Source: Nitrososphaeraceae archaeon | GTDB lineage: Archaea; Thermoproteota; Nitrososphaeria; Nitrososphaerales; Nitrososphaeraceae | DNA length: 8,183 nucleotides | Assembly (NCBI GenBank): GCA_021155845.1 | Contig: JAJNBK010000008.1 | Coordinates: 1-8,183, forward strand | Direction of reading: 5' to 3' | Part shown: positions 6,213 through 8,183 of the stretch, one piece after another | Position numbering within the stretch: the first letter of the stretch is position 1 | Layout of the letters: the number at the start of each line of letters is the position of its first letter | Made by a program: the position numbers and the translations under genes | Notes under the pieces: model-generated | The model's database searches: none | Seen by the model: the letters and a program-made list of their open reading frames with translations, nothing else | Told to the model about the DNA's origin: nothing

Positions 6213-6422
6213 ATGCAGTCCGCATTATTCATTTTGAAATGTTTATCTGAAGGAAAAAATGAAGAATATTTAATCCAACGATTTGACAATGATGAGCAGT
6301 TGGTTAGAATCTGGATGAATCTTCTCACCGAACTAAAACTTCTTGTGGTAAATGTAGTTGGGGAATATGTTATAACCAATAAAGGCAAAGATTATCTTCA
6401 AAAGTATAATCCTCATTGGTAA
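6213..6422 (+). CDS. small winged-helix DNA-binding protein
   Basis: The protein has 69 residues. The order is helix 1 (MQSALFILKCLSEGK, 1-15), helix 2 (NEEYLIQRF, 16-24), a recognition-type helix (DEQLVRIWMNLLTELKLL, 27-44), then a two-strand wing VVNVVGEYVITNKGK (45-59) and a short terminal helix ending NPHW. The pattern of a helix ending in LL followed by a Val-rich hairpin and TNKGKDYLQKY is characteristic of small archaeal winged-helix regulators, which are numerous in Thaumarchaeota and usually stand alone. It probably binds DNA as a dimer; target unknown. It has its own TATA box and is followed by a hairpin with a T-tract, so it is monocistronic. The single Cys10 and absence of a sensor domain leave its signal unknown. 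The opposite-strand frame at 6191-6388 is a shadow. Confidence 0.7.
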   Translation: MQSALFILKCLSEGKNEEYLIQRFDNDEQLVRIWMNLLTELKLLVVNVVGEYVITNKGKDYLQKYNPHW

Positions 6423-6435
6423 TGTAATTAAAGGT

Positions 6436-6450
6436 AAAAACTCGTTTTTC
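6436..6450 (+). terminator. hairpin and T-tract after the winged-helix gene
   Basis: AAAAAC (6436-6441) and GTTTTT (6444-6449) form perfect 6-bp arms around a 2-base spacer, ending in a T5 run 23 bp after the stop codon. The T-run makes this a plausible archaeal terminator; the very short loop means the hairpin itself may not fold tightly. Confidence 0.4.
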
Positions 6451-6586
6451 GGATTATGTACATAAATTGCAATTATTGTAGAGATGATTATTATTTGTTA
6501 TATTGACAAGTCATTTTATAACTAAGGTCGTATAGAATAGATACTTTACTACTAGAAGTAGAATATAAGAGAAAACAGATTTCTGA

Positions 6587-6938
6587 CTAGGAGGGGTATG
6601 TAATATATTCAGGGAACACTTTTCTATTCTAAATATAGATACATACAGTGAAAATCTAGAAGTAACAAACTATCAACAGATTTTCTTGTGGCCGAAAGTA
6701 AGGAATCGAAGGATATGATTCAACTTCAAAAGTTTGTAAAAAGCATTGAAGATATAGTTTTCATTACTAAAGCATTACAAAAGTATAGGAAAACCGGATC
6801 CGATATTTCAACATAACTTAGGATCCTACAAAGTCTGGTGCGGTTGCAAAATTCAATGGGCGTGAAATTAGTAGACTAGACCCACAGGCGATAATTCGTA
6901 AACTTTCTCTTAGATACCTAGAACTATTGAATTTCTAG
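6587..6938 (+). pseudogene. possible decayed small gene spread over three frames
   Basis: Three protein-like open stretches follow each other in successive frames: 6587-6715 (NIFREHFSILNIDTYSENLE), 6688-6816 (GTG-led, 42 codons, MIQLQKFVKSIEDIVF then KALQKYRKTGSD) and 6822-6935 (AVAKFNGREISRLDPQAII, ending LLNF). The first has no proper start, though a purine run GGAGGGG (6590-6596) sits 8 bases before an ATA codon; the same run is followed directly by ATG-TAA (6598-6603). The third has no start codon and overlaps the 3' end of the response regulator gene by 15 bp. The middle part could be a real 42-residue protein on its own. Taken together, they look like one small gene broken by indels, but in AT-rich DNA chance frames of this length are common. 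Family not recognised. Confidence 0.25.
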
Positions 6939-7481
6939 TATATTTTTGACACTTCTAATCAAGTCTTCATTTGCGACAGGTTTTCTAATGAAGCAGTTTG
7001 CTTCTAACTCTGGGAACACTTGTTTTCTAATCTCTTCATAATACATCTCACCTGCTGTTAGGAAACATATTTTGACTTTATTGTCTAGTTTCCTGATTTT
7101 ATAATAAAGTTCAATCCCATTCATTCTAGGCAAAGCAATATCGATCATTATTAGGTCATATTGCCCAGACCTGAAATTATTCAGGGCAGAAAAAGGTTCA
7201 GTGTATGAATCTACTTTTAGTCCTACATCTGATTCTAATATCATTTTAAACAACAGTACTATATCGTCTTCATCTTCCACTAACATAATTCTTTTAGATC
7301 TAGGAGATTTTTTGGTAATTTGATTTAATTGATCTTGTTGTTGTATGGATTGGGTTATGAGGTTGAGATTCCTAAGAGAGTTGAGCTTGTTCATGATTGT
7401 TCTGTCATACTCCTTGCATCCTATGTATTGGTTATACCCAGCAAATTCATTCCCCTCTTCCAAATCGTTGGAGTCTACCAT
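6924..7481 (-). CDS. response regulator with receiver domain and N-terminal extension
   Basis: The protein has 185 residues from the ATG at 7481-7479. Residues 64-184 form a receiver domain: IMLVEDEDD (65-73) with acidic pair Glu69/Asp70, LIMIDIALPRMNG (110-122) with phospho-acceptor Asp114, FLTAGE (140-145) with Thr142, and FIRKPV (164-169) with Lys167. All catalytic positions are intact, so it should accept phosphate from a histidine kinase; none is in the window. No output domain follows; instead there is a 60-residue polar N-terminal extension (NNLNS/QQQDQLNQ-rich helices) of unknown role, so it may signal by protein contact. A TTG ten codons upstream (7511) is also in frame, but it falls within the apparent TATA region, and a TATA box 23-24 bp before the ATG favours 7481. 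Receiver assignment is firm. Confidence 0.85.
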   Translation of the reverse strand: MVDSNDLEEGNEFAGYNQYIGCKEYDRTIMNKLNSLRNLNLITQSIQQQDQLNQITKKSPRSKRIMLVEDEDDIVLLFKMILESDVGLKVDSYTEPFSALNNFRSGQYDLIMIDIALPRMNGIELYYKIRKLDNKVKICFLTAGEMYYEEIRKQVFPELEANCFIRKPVANEDLIRSVKNILEIQ

Positions 7482-7500
7482 AGTCAAATTTACACAGAAG

Positions 7501-7524
7501 ATATTAAACAAAAGAGTGTTTAAT
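7501..7524 (-). promoter_or_regulatory. promoter with overlapping inverted repeat upstream of the response regulator
   Basis: On the minus strand TTTAATAT (7508-7501) is centred about 23-24 bp before the ATG at 7481, as expected for a leaderless archaeal gene. The TATA overlaps one arm of a perfect 7-bp inverted repeat, ATTAAAC (7503-7509) and GTTTAAT (7518-7524), with an 8-bp spacer. A dimeric regulator bound there would block TBP, suggesting repression; the regulator is unknown. Confidence 0.45.
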
Positions 7525-7655
7525 CATAAACCGTAATTATTTCTAAGCACAGATGGCAACTAGAATTAATAGGATACAGAATGGTTATACTGGGGAATGA
7601 CATATTGGGATACCAACAATCAACTATACATACAGAAAATAATGGGTAATTAACC

Positions 7656-7835
7656 ATGAAAATATGGGTAGTCATGGCCAAAGTTGAGGAACTACAGGCT
7701 AGAAGTGTTGATAAGGTATTCGATTCAAAAGAAAAAGCAGAACAATATTCTGAAGGTCAAAATAGGAAGGAGATGACACAGTTTGTAAATATTGGAGGGA
7801 TTGACCGTTCTATAGAAGAATGGGATGTCGAATAA
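7656..7835 (+). CDS. small conserved-looking protein of 59 residues
   Basis: ATG 7656 to TAA 7833-7835. The protein starts with a hydrophobic strand (KIWVVMAKVEE, 2-12), then VDKVFDSKEKAEQYSEGQNR (18-37), which reads as a strand followed by an amphipathic helix, and ends with RSIEEWDVE (51-59), a closing strand. This strand / FDSKEKAE helix / EEW strand layout is like that of small DUF7336-type proteins seen in phages and many prokaryotes, where a surface residue pattern V-F-x-S-x-E-x-A is typical; the assignment is by eye. Its codon pattern is clearly coding, unlike the surroundings. A TATA-like CTATACATAC (7624-7633), about 28 bp upstream, could drive a leaderless transcript; there is no convincing ribosome binding site. 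It stands alone, divergent from the response regulator. Function unknown. Confidence 0.6.
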   Translation: MKIWVVMAKVEELQARSVDKVFDSKEKAEQYSEGQNRKEMTQFVNIGGIDRSIEEWDVE

Positions 7836-7866
7836 TATTTTATAATAATCAGACCAGACTGCCAGT

Positions 7867-8031
7867 TTGTTAACATATTTGATAAACAAGAGATTTGATA
7901 TTAGATGTTGGGATGGTACTCAGAATAGTAATGCATATTATACTAGTGGATATAAGAGTAACATATTACAACTAATTTATGCTGAAGCAGGAAAGCAGCT
8001 ACATTTACAATCAGCCTCCCTTTATCAATAG
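7867..8031 (+). CDS. doubtful 54-residue open frame with TTG start
   Basis: A TTG at 7867 lies about 26 bp after a TATA-like ATTTTATAATA (7836-7846), the spacing expected for a leaderless gene, and opens 54 codons to TAG 8029-8031. The translation includes KRFDIRCWDGTQNSNAYYTS and LIYAEAGKQLHLQS. It shows no domain I recognise and TTG is a rare leaderless start. Other frames here look about equally open, so this is a low-confidence call. The rest of 7836-8100 holds nothing else I can support. Confidence 0.2.
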   Translation: MLTYLINKRFDIRCWDGTQNSNAYYTSGYKSNILQLIYAEAGKQLHLQSASLYQ

Positions 8032-8100
8032 CCAGAAAAACAATTTAGAGTATGGATGTCAGTTAACGAACATCAGTATGCAGCATAGACTCTCCAAAAA

Positions 8101-8183
8101 ATGTCAAATAAAGGACAAAACAAAGAATTTCACCAAAAACTCAGTAAGAATTCGCTTAAAAGTATAATATTGGCAATGTTGAT
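8101..8183 (+). CDS. N-terminal fragment of a possible membrane or exported protein
   Basis: From ATG 8101 the frame is open to the window edge (27 codons). It reads MSNKGQNKEFHQKLSKNSLK followed by a turn to hydrophobic residues (SIILAML), the usual look of a basic, polar cytoplasmic N-terminus entering a membrane helix or signal peptide. A competing frame at 7979-8167 is rich in Asn, Lys and Gln and looks like untranslated AT-rich DNA. No clear promoter or ribosome binding site is seen, so the call rests on composition alone. Confidence 0.3.
   Translation, partial: MSNKGQNKEFHQKLSKNSLKSIILAML

Noticed and set aside
7329..7536. Two plus-strand frames opposite the response regulator
   Set aside because: Antisense to the well-supported receiver protein extension and its promoter; no independent signals.
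7979..8167. 62-residue plus-strand open frame
   Set aside because: Rich in Asn, Lys, Gln and Ser with no secondary-structure pattern, and in conflict with the better N-terminus starting at 8101 in another frame.
1..8183. CRISPR array, tRNA, rRNA, insertion sequence or toxin-antitoxin pair
   Set aside because: Prompted by the CARF protein and the gene-poor right half, I looked for regularly spaced repeats, tRNA-like folds and transposase motifs on both strands and found none.

Overview
The window looks like a chromosomal segment of an ammonia-oxidising archaeon of the class Nitrososphaeria (Thaumarchaeota), closest in flavour to soil Nitrososphaera or Nitrosocosmicus. The reasons are AT-rich DNA with long low-coding gaps, TATA-like boxes about 23-27 bp before start codons with little or no ribosome binding site (leaderless genes), a secreted protein with an N-terminal leader ending in VYAQ, and the presence of a DUF3179 protein and a DUF7482-like secreted protein. 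The taxonomic call is inference from gene content and style; there is no rRNA or tRNA gene here.

Layout. At the left edge, a minus-strand pair encodes a small one-helix membrane protein (409-209) and, 2 bp after it, the start of a secreted Ser/Thr/Asn-rich protein cut by the window edge (206-1). Diverging from it across a 130-150 bp region with a strong inverted repeat is a CARF plus winged-helix regulator (562-1236), an orphan with no CRISPR array or cas gene in view. Then comes a two-gene plus-strand operon: a multi-pass membrane protein with a Cys-Cys motif (1362-1982) and a membrane-anchored DUF3179 protein (2021-3160). Next is a separately promoted, secreted two-repeat DUF7482-like protein (3345-4562), ending in a long pyrimidine tract. 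It converges with a uroporphyrinogen-III synthase gene, hemD, on the minus strand (5631-4684).

The right half (5632-8183) is gene-poor. It holds a small winged-helix protein (6213-6422), a stretch that reads like a decayed small gene in three successive frames (6587-6938), a response regulator on the minus strand with a receiver domain and an unusual N-terminal extension but no output domain (7481-6924), a 59-residue small protein (7656-7835), and a possible new gene starting at 8101 and cut by the window edge.

How the parts may work together. The central block (1362-4562) puts three membrane or exported proteins side by side, two with paired cysteines and one with paired His/Cys positions in its repeats, which suggests thiol or metal handling at the cell surface; this is inference. 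HemD would supply uroporphyrinogen III for tetrapyrroles, most likely cobalamin and possibly siroheme or heme. The CARF regulator, the small winged-helix protein and the response regulator are separate regulatory genes with no sequence-level link to each other. I did not find a clear new multi-gene defence or mobile system; the best leads are the internal duplications in the two exported proteins, the orphan CARF regulator with its divergent operator-like repeat, and the decaying region before the response regulator.
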